Assembly: GCA_016617855.1 (NCBI GenBank)
Contig: JAECUM010000829.1
Coordinates: forward strand, 124,001 to 188,000
DNA length: 64,000 bases
Direction of reading: 5' to 3'
Origin: Megalonaias nervosa
Taxonomy: Eukaryota; Mollusca; Bivalvia; Unionida; Unionidae
Shown here in pieces: positions 30,760 to 42,849 of this stretch. Both the position numbers and the translations under genes were made by a program. The notes beneath the pieces were generated by a model. The model made no database searches. It was not told the origin of the DNA and saw only the letters and a program-made list of their open reading frames with translations. How positions within the stretch are numbered: position 1 is the first letter of the stretch; each line of letters begins with the position of its first letter.

Positions 30760-31020
30760 GTTTCTGCACAACAGCTTGAATTCTCCACCATCTACAGTTA
30801 CCAGACTTAAGGGGTGGCTTGTGCTAAAGTATGATTTTTCAAGATCAAAAGGTCAGAGGTCAGTGTCACAGCAACTGAAAGAAGGACAATAGTTTCTCAT
30901 ATTTGGCATTAAAACAACAATGGTTCCGATCACTATTTGAAACAAAATAAAATTGTATGCAAAAATATAAGTTTTCTATTTAGAAATCTGTTAAACATGG
31001 AGTGGGCATATAATGTACTC
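30760..31020 (+). repeat. Dispersed mollusc-type repeat, copy 3
   Basis: 'tttctgcacaacagcttgaa', 'ccaccatctacagttaccag' and 'agtgggcatataatgtac' in the same order as at 3850-4960. Confidence 0.6.
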
Positions 31021-31654
31021 TTGGTAGCATTTCATTTTTTTTGGCTCTGAATTTTTTCTTCTTCTAAATTCTAAACATTTCTGATGAAATAAGATGTATT
31101 GGATAGAATCTGCACAAGAAGTAACAGATCTCACTTGAAGTCCTTGCAGTATATTGCATAAGAGATCACTTTTCTTTATTGTAAATAGCAGCACCCCATC
31201 TTAACATGCAGACTTTTTGTAGAAACAGTGAAAGCTATATGAATGGGTCAAGCAAATTTTTTTAATTTTTATGACTTTGGTGGGAATGTTTGCATGCATG
31301 CATGACCCAATTTAAATTTTCATGCCATTACATCACTTGTTAAAGTTTTTTTTTTTAAAAAAAATATCTTTTTGAACTCTTTGGAATTATTGTTGTCTAC
31401 TTTGAAAGCATGTTTTGCAAACAAAAGTCTAGTTGAAAATTGATATTTAATTCGTGTTAGATTTCCAAAAAGGTTAAAAACTTCTCAATACATATATTCA
31501 GTTCATTGTTTGGTTTGAAAAAGAAAAAAAACTTGAAACAAAAATTGTGGCAAGTGGCAGGAGAAGTATATAGGTTAGGCAGTCTATTTTAAGTAGAATA
31601 TTCTTTTTTGGTTCAACAGATATGAAATAACTTTAAAGTGGAATGTCCTTTCTC
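31021..31654. other. No feature seen
   Basis: AT-rich with T- and A-tracts (31349-31366). No gene or repeat recognised. Confidence 0.45.
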
Positions 31655-33066
31655 ACCCACACAACAGAGGAATCAGCCAGTTTTGCTAACTTAATTTTCA
31701 TGTCTCAGTCTGGTTATCTCAGTTTGATCGTTTCAATCATGGTGTCCACACACAAAGAACTACTTTTAAAAAGAAGAAGCCCTTGTGTTTTGCTGTGACT
31801 GATGAAGTTGTTATATCATCCAGCACCAACATATATATAACAAAAATTCACTCATAATGAAACTTGAGGTCTCTCCACTTTTGATACCATACCATACAAA
31901 ACATTTTGACGCACGCATGCACACATGCACACACATGTGCAGTGCATGCACATGTGCACCCCCCCCCTCCACCCCCACCCCACACACCAGTCTATTTGAT
32001 GAAGCTTCAGGCACAGGCAATAAACATCACTGGCTACAGATATCCAAAGTGCCTCAAGAGTTACTGCAAAGCTGGCAAAAGCCAGAAATATGTTATGATC
32101 AACAGGTTTCTTCTCACTTTGTCAAACACCCACAATCCGCCCCAGTTGAATCAAACATAATAATTGCAATTGCAAATGAAAACTCCTGCACTTACTAAAC
32201 TAGATTGATTTGTTCATCAGTACACATGCTATTTCACAAGAAGACTTCCATATAGCGTATCATTGCACTAGTTATTGTAACACTTGCCATATTTTAATAT
32301 AAATTTCGAAGAAAATAATGAATTAGAAATTTTCTTAGTCACTACACACTTCGTTTGAACTGTACCCAGTAGGCCTATTGTACTGCACAGTATTGTACCA
32401 TTGCCTACCATAGAATGTTTTCCAATTAGAACTGATGAAAGTTAAAATTTAACCACATAAAAGATATTAATTAATTTACAGTATTGTTTATTTCATATGG
32501 CATTTATTGTTTAAATGTGGTAATACAGTAATAATATCAAATGTTTTTATGTTTCTATTTACTTGTGCATAGAACTTTTGTACTTACGGTCAACAGATCA
32601 ACCCATTACACTCATTAACCTATTCATATTAATGTGCGGTATTTATCTAAACAATAGCATGTTGATTCAAGTGGCTCATTGTGCAATATTTCCAACACTT
32701 AGCAATTATAACTTTTTTCTTGATGTTGTTTTCTGAGAACAGCATATATAGCTAGATTCTACTTAAGTAATTATTCATAGTTTTATAAAAGAATACAAGT
32801 CCATATGACCTTAATATAAAGAGAGGCAATAATAGTAGCTCAGTAATACTCTGTGTTGAATATGCTAACTGTATTTAATTTACCGGTAATTGGAAAAAAT
32901 TGGGTGAGAAAAATAATCTATGTCGGTGTTTGTCCCAAGACAAGGAAATCCCAGTTGTGGGGTTACATTATTGTCTCCCCATGAGGAATATCCTCGTGGG
33001 GAGACAATATAACATCGCAACTGGGATTTCCTTTTCTTGGTCCAAACTGCAACATGGATTCTGTTA
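31655..33066 (-). mobile_element. Hairpin-bearing element, copy 2 (~1.41 kb)
   Basis: A reverse-oriented relative of 23303-24855. Its hairpin end is fuller: arms of about 70 nt (32915-32988 and 32989-33060), with 'gacaaggaaatcccagtt' against 'aactgggatttccttttctt'. The other end is ctttctcaccc at 31655. Interior matches include 'tggcaagtgttacaataact' (minus strand) and 'tttctggcttttgccag'. A purine/pyrimidine stretch at 31908-31990 (CACATGCAC repeats, then C-rich) is unique to this copy. No protein recognised. Confidence 0.75.
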
Positions 33067-33345
33067 GCCACTGTTGAGTGTGACTGGAATTCTATGACTT
33101 TGGAGATCCCTGGATCATTAAATATCAATGTACTTATTGGCTTTCCTCTCATAAAGAAAATTTGACAATGTTGCTGACTTCTAGTTACATGCATGCACTT
33201 TTGGTTTGACACAACTAATGGAGCATGGTTTCTTGGTGGCCCTCAAAACACAGCTGACAGAAACAGGACTGTGTCAATACCCAGAGTTTTGAAAAGTGTG
33301 AATTTGAGCAGGCAGGTTCCAGGGGTGGGGTGGGGGATGCATTGG

Positions 33346-33533
33346 ATTGTTGTTGGCTGGATTTTAACAGTACTTACTAGCAGACTTTGGCTATATATTG
33401 CCTTGAAAATGGAAGATAAATGCCTTTTTTCCCATTGGTTCACTGAGGCAGCCAAACCAGGTAAGCCTGGGCAGGTATGGAGCCCATAATCCTGGTAAGT
33501 CCATTGCTCTTACAACAGAGCTATGACAGCCCA
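33346..33533 (-). mobile_element. SINE family C
   Basis: Reversed copy: tail ttgttgttggctgg, then 'ttcactgaggcagccaa' as in the 8062 copy, and a reversed head containing 'gctcttacaacagagctatg'. Confidence 0.65.
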
Positions 33534-33540
33534 AGGTCAA

Positions 33541-34500
33541 AGTCATAACAGATTCAAGGTTTTATACTAAAGATGAAATGGATATGTTTGGATCCTAAAT
33601 TATTATCATGTGTACTTCAAATAAACAAGTGATTTTAAAGAGAGATTTTAATTCCAGAACTCATAAAATCAATAATTATTTGATAAACGTTCCTTCTCAA
33701 ATACAGATGTTTGTGCCGATTAGGTTAAGTTTTTTACAATGATATCATGAAAATTCTTGACGAGTATAAATTGCATAAGAAACGAGTAACACTACATCAG
33801 GAAATTAATACCACTGAGAAAAAATACTGATAGACATATGTAAATATAATAATCTTATTATACTAAATGGAATATTACAGACTATTCAGTTGTTTTTAGC
33901 AACTCTTTAAAATATAATAATAATTTCTGCTACATGAACTTGACTGACATTTTTACAGTTGGTCGCTCTTTGTTAATTTCTGGTTTTAGTTTCTACCACA
34001 AAACTAAGCAAATTTTATGTTGACAACAATACATTATCACAAAAACCAAGATGGCAAGAAAATAAAATAGCAGATTTTATTATAAATATGATATTAGTAA
34101 GCTAGAAGAGATATTGACGAAGACTATGGATGCACATAATTGTATATAATCCATATATTAGAATATTATCACTATCATCATTATGTAATGACACTGCTTT
34201 AGAATGTTATGTAGTACATAATAGCAGTCCATTTTGTAATAATAATAATAATAACAACAACATGGTTTGGAACTAAACTCCAAAAGGCATTCAGAAAATA
34301 TACAGGACAATAGCCAAAGAAATGAGTAGGACAAATTTTGTCCATCTTTTGAGTTTATACAGTATGGGCAGTCATTTATAATCTTTAATGCCATCTAACA
34401 TTTGCATATAGGGAGAATGTGCTTCATTTGGTAATACTTTTGTATCATATTTTGTCTCGTTCCTATGCGGTTCTGCCAACCAGAGCTCTGCAGACACTTA
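33541..34500. other. No gene seen
   Basis: AT-rich with a short (AAT)n near 34240. No repeat family recognised. Confidence 0.45.
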
Positions 34501-34504
34501 ATTG

Positions 34505-34560
34505 TGACGTCATACAGAGATTCTCTGATGTTCTTTATAGATAGTTCCCAAATGACGTCA
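34505..34560. promoter_or_regulatory. Two CRE palindromes 48 bp apart
   Basis: TGACGTCA occurs at 34505-34512 and 34553-34560. It is the consensus for CREB/ATF bZIP factors. About 140 bp downstream an ATG-containing stretch ends at a strong donor (TCT|GTAAGT at 34698/34699). That would suit a promoter plus first exon, but nothing confirms transcription. Confidence 0.3.
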
Positions 34561-35051
34561 TCAGCAGCCATATTTGTGGTATGCTGGCAGATTTACCTTT
34601 AAGTTTATATGGTGTTTATAAGCAGAAATAAATTCATTGAATCTCAAGATACTGTTACAAAAGATACAAACATAAACCGAATGCAAATCAGGCTTTCTGT
34701 AAGTATCAATATTTGTAATTTATAAGTTGATTTTGCTTCAGTGTGCCTTGTTAAAAATGGTCAGTTTTGGTGGTCGCATATATACTGCCAGGTTGCCCAT
34801 TGTCCAGGTTAAATGGACAATATTGCCAGCTAGTGACCTTATCGGGATGTGTCTATTAGCTGAGTTTCTTAGAAGGAATCAGTCGAAGAAACGGTATAGG
34901 CCTTGATCTGCTGGCACAAGGTACATGTGCATGTTGGTTGCAGTTGGACCCAACAAAATTCAAGTATACACAGTACTTTTCTTATTTGCTGTTGCATTCG
35001 TACCATTGTGGCATGCCCCACCCCCCTTTTTGGGGTGATATGATTAGAGAG

Positions 35052-35251
35052 TTACTGTATATACTTGCTTATAAGACAAGTCAAACAACAGAGATCCTGA
35101 TCTACCGCAGATCAGGGTCTATGTTGTTTGTTCTACTGATTACTCCTAATGAACTTCATGTGCATATATCATCTGGTGTCTTATGCTAGGACATATTTGG
35201 GTCAGTGCAGTTTGCAATTGGACTGATCTTACATGCAAGTATATACAGTAA
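35052..35251. mobile_element. C-MITE copy 2, perfect 17-bp inverted ends
   Basis: TTACTGTATATACTTGC at 35052-35068 is exactly mirrored at 35235-35251. TA target inferred from the outer bases. Interior holds 'gatcagggtctatgttg' and 'gtgcagtttgcaattgga'. Confidence 0.88.
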
Positions 35252-35483
35252 TCCTTTTGATACCTCAATAGTTTATGCTTGTTGTGTTTTGTGCCTGCTT
35301 GCAAGAGCTGTATAGTAGTATTACCATGGTTCATCCATCTGCATGCCTCTCTCATGTTGATTAGGGCTTTGCATTAGGCAATTGCAACTCTATGGGTCAC
35401 CCACTGGATCCTAGACAATGCTTTACCAGCCACATGTGCCAAACAAATGTCATGTCACGTAGACTTCAAGGTGGATGATCGGA

Positions 35484-35706
35484 TTACTGTATAGCCTTGC
35501 CATAATTCATATCCAGTTGCAAACTACACAGACCCAGTTCTCCCATTGCATAATGTACTGGCAGATCTTGTTCTGTTCATTTTGTTAAGAGTAATGACTA
35601 GAACAATGAACATGTACCCTGATCTGCTGGCACATTAATAATTACGCACTGGAAGATCAGGGTCTGTGTTGTTTTCAGTAAACTTGTACATTAGCATATA
35701 CGGTAG
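35484..35706. mobile_element. C-MITE copy 3
   Basis: Left tactgtatagccttgccata, then 'ccagttgcaaactacacaga'. The right part has 'gatcagggtctgtgttg' and ends 'tagcatatacggta'. More diverged ends than copy 2. Confidence 0.75.
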
Positions 35707-35970
35707 TATGGTGGTCATTGTATGTTTGGTAATGTGCTGCTTGTTGATTGATAGTAGTTACACAAGGGGAGAGGTCAGTTCATGATATAACTTAGGATTC
35801 AGATATGTATACCTGGGATTTTTTTTTTTTTGGCATTTAACTACAGATAGTCTCGATCCAGATCTGAATGCATTGATAGTTCATCATCAAGCAGCGTTGT
35901 TTGACATTGCAGACTGTGATTTGATGGTGTACTGCACAGTGGCATGGTCTTTGCTGAATGCAGTTAGATT

Positions 35971-36248
35971 TAAAGTACATGTTGTTGTTGTTGTTGTTGT
36001 AGGGTTTAACGCCATTTTTCAGCACAAGATAGGCTATACATGGCGGCCAGTATTAATGGTGGAGGAAGAACCCTGGAAAACCCAGGGAAGAACCACCGAC
36101 CCTCGAGAAGCTACTGGCAGGCTTTCTCACGTACCCGTGTTAGCCGAGCCTGAGACTCGAACCCACGCAGACAGAGGTGAGACGGCAGTGATCCGTAACA
36201 GTGAGAGCTTTAGACCACTCGGCCACTCGGGGCCCCTAAAGTACATGT
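35971..36248 (-). mobile_element. SINE family A, (GTT)n tail, perfect 12-bp TSD
   Basis: Direct repeat taaagtacatgt at 35971-35982 and 36237-36248. A (TTG)n tail is followed by 'agggtttaacgccatttttc', and the reversed head is 'ccactcggccactcggggcc'. On the minus strand box A is canonical (TGGCCGAGTGG). Well preserved, second only to the 9081 copy. Confidence 0.95.
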
Positions 36249-36490
36249 AATTTATGAGCTGAATTGGTCATAAAAATAGAAAATAATTCAATTTTGGCAT
36301 TATTCATTATTAAATATACATTAGCATACAGAATCAAGACATTTCCAGTTTGCATTTATAATCATGGATGAAATTTAATTGGCTTAACATGTTGGGTGCG
36401 GTATGTTTTGTGATTGTAATAATATTATACATCCTAGGGTGTGTTTGATGGTTGTTTTTTAAAGGTACTTTATTTGACATTATAATTCCA

Positions 36491-36610
36491 TGTCAGTGGG
36501 TGCTAAGTATCTCTCCTAAAGACTTAGGAGGCAACGGCGTAGGTATTGAACCTATGTTCCATGGATATTATGTTAGGCATGCTACCAGTTACTGAGGTGC
36601 TGCAGCACCC
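36491..36610 (-). mobile_element. tRNA-like SINE head, degraded
   Basis: On the minus strand 'cagtaactggtagcatgcct' precedes a B box GGTTCAATACC, then a body with 'gcctcctaagtctttagg'. Weak evidence. Confidence 0.4.
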
Positions 36611-37934
36611 AAGTTTGTTTTGACACTGACAAAAAAATCTTGGTTTATCTTGAATATGCTGTAGAGGTGTTTTGGTAACCATAGATGTGATGAAAAGAAA
36701 GGGATTAATGTTTGGAATTTAGTGGAACCAAGGTCACCTAGAAATCTGACTTGTGATTTAGGCTGAACTATATTTCAGGTCACATGCTCCCCTTGCTTGA
36801 AAGATAATCCATTGACCAATAAATGATCTCTCAAGATTTGAATCTGTTTGTGAAAATGGCAGTTTCACATAATTATTGTTGTCATTAAAGTCAGGTTAAT
36901 GTTTAGGATTTATACATATTGTCCTCTGCTCTCCATAGGTATTGCATTTTATAATATATATTTTTATAATGTATTTTAAGTTTTTTTTCTGTGTCTTTTA
37001 TGTGCCACAATATGTTTGTCTTGCAGATTTTAGTAAAAACATCTTCATGATATGTATGCCTCTTTGTTTCAGAACATTTATGTTCCATCCTGACCAGAAT
37101 TATCTGAGTGGCAGACAGATGTAGTGGTGTGGTACAGTGTGCATGGTAATAATGGAATTCAGCTGAGATACTTGACAATTTTGTACCTGACATACAGTAG
37201 TGAGGAAATAAGACTGTAAGCAGCTGGGTAAGTCATAGTCTTTATTTCTCTTTTTTTCTTCTTAATTTTAGATCTTAAAATTTTTTGTCGTGGTGGTGTT
37301 TTTATTTTAAAATTTACTTTTGAACACAGTGTTCACATAACTGAAATAAAGAAAGAGAGAGGGAGGGTTGTACATATCAGAAATGTTTAGATTTCAATAA
37401 AACATAATATACTCTTACCATGATCGTGCTGTGTTGTTTTTAATTATTAATGCAGAACTTGTGAATTGCATCTATTATGGTCCAAACTAAATTTTTTTCC
37501 TTCGTCTTCATTATGTTTCGCCTTACAAACAGCACGGATGACTTTTTGATAATGTTTCAGCTTTCAACAACATTAACTCCAACATCACTAATGAAGGGTT
37601 CTGTCTAGGGTGGTTGAAAATGGAACTAGGGGGTAGGGGTGGGGGTGTCAAAATTAAATAAAGCTCACAGTCACAAAACTTAACAGCATGTGTACATTGG
37701 TACCAATAAGGAGATATCCATGGGGTTTGCCAGACTGATGATTTAATATGCAAGCACTTTACAGAATTATACAGCTTGATGCAATCACCTTATGAACAAA
37801 AGCTTCTTAGAACTCCTCTAATCCTTTCATTACAGTCAAACATCAGTTATATGAAAGATGTAAAAATCTCCAGACTTTATGATATAGACCAATGCAATTT
37901 ATTCTATACAGCACTCACTGTAAGGCTAATCATC
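36611..37934. other. No gene seen; short G-rich tract
   Basis: AT-rich. A tract 'agggggtaggggtggggg' near 37628 could form a quadruplex. Short frames show no splice support. Confidence 0.4.
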
Positions 37935-38489
37935 ATAATCCCATTCCTGTATATGGCAAGTATGGTCTTGAATCCCATTCCTGTATACAGCAAGCATGGT
38001 TGTGAATCCCATTCCTGTATATGACAAGTATGGTCTTGAATTCCATTCCTGTATATGACAAGTATGGTCATGAATCCCATTCCTGTATATGGCAAGTATG
38101 GTCATGAACCCCATTCCTGTATATGACAAGTTTGGTCATGAACCCCTATCCTGTATATGACAAGTATGGTCATGAATCCCATTCATGTATATGGCAGGTA
38201 TGGTCATGAATCCCATTCCTGTATATAATAAGTATGGTCATGAATTCCATTTGTGTATATGGCAAGTATGGTCATGAATCCCATTCCTGTATATGACAAG
38301 TATGGTATTGAATCCCATTCCTGTATATGACAAGTATGGTATTGAATCCCATTCCTGTATATGGCAGGTATGGTCATGAATCCCATTCCTGTATATGGCA
38401 GGTATGGTCATGAATCCCATTCCTGTGTATGGCAAGTATGGTCATGAATCCCATTCCTGTATATGGCAAGTATTTTCATCAGTCTCATT
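37935..38489 (+). repeat. 34-bp minisatellite, about 16 units
   Basis: Unit catgaatcccattcctgtat plus atggcaagtatggt. Units differ by a few substitutions (ggcaag/gacaag, catg/cttg). Minus-strand frames of 60-67 codons are by-products. Confidence 0.95.
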
Positions 38490-39330
38490 CCTGTATTTAT
38501 TAGCAAACTTATATTTATCATGTACTTCATCATAAGGCAGTCTCACTATATATTAGTATACTTTATGGTTTGCATGGAAAGCACTATAATGAAGGAGTAC
38601 TGTATATTTATCATGTACTTCTTTCTTTATAAGACAGTCTCAATATAAATCAGTATACTTTATGGCTACCATGGAAAGCATTTTAATGAGGGTGTACTAT
38701 ATATGTATCTACTTCACTATATTGCAGTCTTGCTATAAATAAGTATACCTTATGGCTACCATGGAAAGCATTAATATAAGGGATTACTTCATTATAAGTC
38801 AGGATTCCCATAAAGCATTATACTGAGTGGTACTGTATATGCATCATGTACTTCATTTTAAAGGATTCTCTTTTAAGTTAGTATATTGTGTGGCTACCAT
38901 GGAAAGCATTTAATGAGGGAGTACTGTATATTATGTATCTTGTACTGAATTAATAGGCAGTCCCACTATAAATCAGAATTTTTTTTATGGCTATCATGGA
39001 AACCATTATAATGAAGGAGTACTGGATTATGCATCATATTATGTAATTCATTACAAGGCAGTCCCACTATAAATCAGAATTTTTTTTATGGCTATCATGG
39101 AAACCATTATAATGAAGGAGTACTGGATTATGCATCATATTATGTAATTCATTACAAGGCAGTCCCACTATAAATCAGATTTTTTTTTTATGGCTATCAT
39201 GGAAACCATTATAATGAAGGAGTACTGGATTATGCATCATATTATGTAATTCATTATAAGGCAGTCCCACTATAAATATGTATACTTTATGACTACCATG
39301 GAAACTATTTGACTGAGGTAGTGTTGTTTA
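38490..39330 (+). repeat. ~100-120-bp tandem array, last three units 101 bp and near-identical
   Basis: Landmarks per unit: 'aaggcagtctcactataaat', 'ttatggctaccatggaaa', 'attataatgaaggagtact'. The three units from about 38954 to 39256 are almost identical at 101 bp. Earlier units are diverged. The words 'aaggcagtctcac' and 'gagggagtac' are shared with the 15.2-16.2-kb array. Confidence 0.9.
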
Positions 39331-40370
39331 CATTTAAGCTATCAATTTTTTTTTCTCTACAGATCTGTCTTCTGTTGGGTCAGGATAAGTAAAGCTTTAC
39401 TGTTGTTTAATCATTTAATAAGTATGATTAAAATCTCCAGAGATTTATATCAAGGCAAGGTTGCATTGGGATCATGGTCTGATAAGCTTACTGTGGACCA
39501 GTCAAGTTGAAACTTTCTGAACACTGGAAGTCATTCAAGCTGTTAAATGTAAATATTGTAACTACAAATATATAAATATCTAAGTACACACATAATTAAA
39601 AGCCTGAAGATGATTGAAAGGGACTGCCTTGGTTGAGAATTTAATATGTTATGGAAATAAGAACACAACTTATGATGGGTGCCTGTCAGATCCATCCACA
39701 AAGTAGATTGTAAATATTGATTTAGTCAAATTTGGAGCAAGTCCTTTAATTCATGTTGCCCTGTGAATTTTGAAAAGTGGTTTCAGCATTTCTGCAGGTG
39801 AATTTTCATGGTTTGCACAGGTCTTGAAAAACTCTTGAATTCGATGCATGGTCTTAAAAAACTTATGAAACTTAGGGAATGTGGAAAAAGCCTTTGAAAA
39901 TCCTTAAATTTACAAATCTGTTGCAAATATTTGACTTGTTAGTATTAAGTGTTTATTAATATTAAGTGTTTCATTTCTGTCTCTTTAATTAATTATTCTT
40001 GGGAAAAACTGAGTGTTAAAAATCATTCTAATCATTCATTTGGATATATTCATTATTATCCCTTCGTGTTATGGTCGGACTATGATATACTTTAACATTC
40101 CCAGAGCATGGATTTGGTGTCTCTATCAGTAAACCAGTTAGTGCAAATGGCGAGTGAATCATGCAGAATGTTGACGTTGTTTTTGGACTTTAATGATGGG
40201 GAAATTTGCATTCAGTTGCAAATGGGTCACAAGTCCCATATACTCATGAATTGAAGAGTTCAATTGGGCCAAGTCCATGGAAATATGTACCTTGTGCAAT
40301 AAGCTGACAAATTTGGGGAAAAATAATGATTATGCCCTTTCCTGCATATGAGAAGTAAACTACACCAGTT
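39331..40370. other. No gene seen
   Basis: AT-rich. 'tattaagtgtttattaata' near 39943 is a short direct repeat. 'gaaaaactcttgaat' near 39825 resembles short dispersed words at 41088. Confidence 0.4.
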
Positions 40371-40594
40371 ATTGTTTTTGTTGTGGGTTTAATGCCATTT
40401 ACATGTATAAGCAATGACGGCAATACATTTTGGCCAGCATAACTTGGGAGAAAGAAGCGGGAAAGGCCTAGGAAGAATCACTGACCCATGGGAAACTACC
40501 AACAAGCTTTCTTACATACCCACATTGGACGAGTCCGAGACTCGACCCCACATAGGCAGAAGTGAGATGACAGTGATCAGTAAAGATGGGGGCA
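40371..40594 (-). mobile_element. SINE family A, strongly decayed
   Basis: 'gtgggtttaatgccattta', 'ggaagaatcactgacccatg' and 'cgagtccgagactcgacccc' keep the family order, but about a quarter of positions differ and the head end is lost. An old copy. Confidence 0.75.
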
Positions 40595-40869
40595 AGACAG
40601 TTTCTGGGAAAAATTATATCAATCAGCTACAAATACTCATCCCCCTCCAAATGGATCGAACCAAATTAACTTTTATACTTCACTCAAACTATTGTAGGAA
40701 AAGATCTGAAAAAAAGGTCCATGAATAAAAATAATGGAGAAGAAAGATTAAAAGATGAGATAGAATCCATGAAGAAGTATGGTAAAATGTAGAGAGTGGA
40801 CATAACTTGGAAGATAGTGATTTGACAAAGTACACATGCAGTGACGAACTTTTGGTCGATTGTGCCATT

Positions 40870-40871
<2 letters not shown>

Positions 40872-40964
<93 letters not shown>
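40872..40964. repeat. (AT)n microsatellite, two blocks
   Basis: Uninterrupted AT dinucleotides broken once by 'atctat'. Overlapping Tyr/Ile frames are artefacts. Confidence 0.97.
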
Positions 40965-41230
40965 CAATATAAACTTTTCAAACTTAATAATTTGGAAGAT
41001 GGACTCAACATAACTGAAGTAAAAGAGGCTTCAGAATTTGACTTGAAAGTGGTTAAGTTAATTGAAAGAAGCTTTTGAAAAAATTATTATAAGCCCTTGA
41101 AAAGTCTTTAAACTTGGTCATGAGATTTTTGTATAAACCATGAATTTGATATAAATTTTGTGAGCCTGTTGCATAAGTTGTAAGACCCTTTTGATCAAAG
41201 AACTTCAAAATTCTCTACATTACCTTATTA

Positions 41231-41435
41231 ATACCATATGTACTTGCTTATAAATTTAGTCCAACTGCAAACAAAATCAACCCATATCTGCTAACACATA
41301 TGTGCTAGTAGATCAGGGTTTTTTTTTCTTCTGCTGATTACTCCTGAGAAAATGCTGTCTCAATGTGCGACGGCAGATTTGAATTTATGCAGATAACAGT
41401 TGGACTCGACTTATAAGTGAGTATATACAGCAATA
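41231..41435. mobile_element. C-MITE copy 4
   Basis: Left 'taccatatgtacttgcttat', then 'agtccaactgcaaac'. The right end read inward is 'tgctgtatatactcacttat' and continues 'aagtcgagtccaactgt'. A further fragment of the family lies near 41838-41912 ('acatagacccaactcc', 'gatcagggtctttgttg'). Confidence 0.8.
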
Positions 41436-41685
41436 TACAAAGCATACACAACGTTTTTGAATTTGTTGGCCTCGGTGCAGATTTATTTTCATATATAACA
41501 TGTTAGTTAATAGAATTAGATATGTAAATTCTTGTAAAAGGATATAAAATTTAATTGGAACAAAATAGTAAAAACGAATGAGATCGCTATTTCCAATGGT
41601 TACATCACCCTCTAGATCAGTTTTTGATTACAGTTCCAGAAACTTCAATCCATGGGTAGTGAGTGTGATATCTGCTGAGGCCAGC

Positions 41686-41757
41686 TTGGGTCGACTGCCT
41701 CATTGTGCCATTGTTAATGGCATTTGGCTCCTATTTCTTTAATATGATATAGCAAAA
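41686..41757 (+). mobile_element. SINE family C fragment
   Basis: 'gactgcctcattgtgccatt' and 'aatatgatatagcaaa' match the C body and 3' part. No head remains. Confidence 0.4.
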
Positions 41758-42224
41758 AAATGTATTAAAATTGCAGTGAAAACCTACAAAAGCAGAAATT
41801 GGAAATAATTTGATTACACTGTATTTGGATGTTCATTACATAGACCCAACTCCATATAACTTAATTGATGTACTTGGAGATCAGGGTCTTTGTTGGCCTC
41901 TTTAGCTAGGCAAGGTCTGTTTTAGAACTTGAAAGCTAGTTGAAAAAAAGGTGGTGAGTTTTCTAAATATTAGGTAGGGCTTCAGAATATATTATGCAAA
42001 ATTTTTGTTTGATTTTTCTGCACAGTTTTTGAGATATCAGAATAAAATGGGTGTCAGGTGGGTGGGTAAATACTTACCTATTGCTATTGCTGCTGGTCCT
42101 CATCCGTATTACAAGAATTCATCCTCTCAAGGGGTGGCTTCCAGAAGATTCTTGAAGTTGACCATACGACGCATGCTCAGTAGTCCTCATCCTCTTTCAA
42201 GAATGTAAATCACTAGTAGGCAAT

Positions 42225-42312
42225 CATTGTGGGGTGGGAGGGGGAATCTTGCAATAGCAAAAGTTAAATATTGCATGATTAAATTAATTTTACACCCCCA
42301 CCCACCCCAATG
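42225..42312. repeat. G-rich/C-rich inverted pair
   Basis: 'tggggtgggagggggaat' (about 42229) and 'acacccccacccacccca' (about 42291) are inverted relatives 60 bp apart. They could be ends of a small palindromic element or a quadruplex/hairpin site. Confidence 0.45.
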
Positions 42313-42590
42313 AAATTACGTTTGAATATCAGTAATGTGTCACCTGTTGCTATTGCATATGTAAATTTGCTAGTTCACTGGAAAACTGATGACCCCAAAA
42401 AGCTGGATAGAAGGAACAAAGAAATACTCGCCCTTTTGGTAAAAATGCCCTTAAGATGGTATATCTGCTTTGGCCACATTTTTTTGGCATGAAAATGATC
42501 CATAGAGGAAATTTGCCTTTGTGTTGGTGTGACAAGAAGCAGAGTTAGTATGGGATTACTAAAATGTAGCTTTCATCATATCCTCTACAG

Positions 42591-42633
42591 TGTGTGTGTG
42601 TGTGTGTGTGTGTGCGTGTGCATGTGTGTGTGA
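42591..42633 (+). repeat. (TG)n microsatellite forming a SINE tail
   Basis: TG run with CG/CA interruptions, abutting the reversed SINE B at its tail end. It most likely grew from that tail. Confidence 0.85.
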
Positions 42634-42829
42634 TTTGGATTTCCCACCCAGTCACATTAACCTGACACCAGGCCGACCAGTCCTAACACAAACTTTTAAA
42701 TGCTGAGTATCTAGTGAGGCAGCTGTTTGTACCATTTTTATGTCTTTGGTATGACTCAGCAGGGGTTTGAACCCGCGACCTCCCATATCTGAGGCAGATG
42801 CTCTAACCAATATGCCACTGGAGCGGTCT
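42634..42829 (-). mobile_element. SINE family B, internally deleted
   Basis: Reversed copy with the head ('ccactggagcggtct', B box on the minus strand GGGTTTGAACCC-like) and the middle up to 'cccacccagtcacatt'. The stretch normally between that point and the tail is missing. It lies against the end of the DIRS-like relic. Confidence 0.85.
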
Positions 42830-42849
42830 ATCCTCCAGAGAGGGAGAGT

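Noticed and set aside
34741..34850. Short hairpin ATTGTCCA...TGGACAAT
   Set aside because: Eight-base arms are too short to distinguish from chance in this composition.
40689..41078. Open frames of Tyr/Ile repeats
   Set aside because: Translation of an (AT)n microsatellite.
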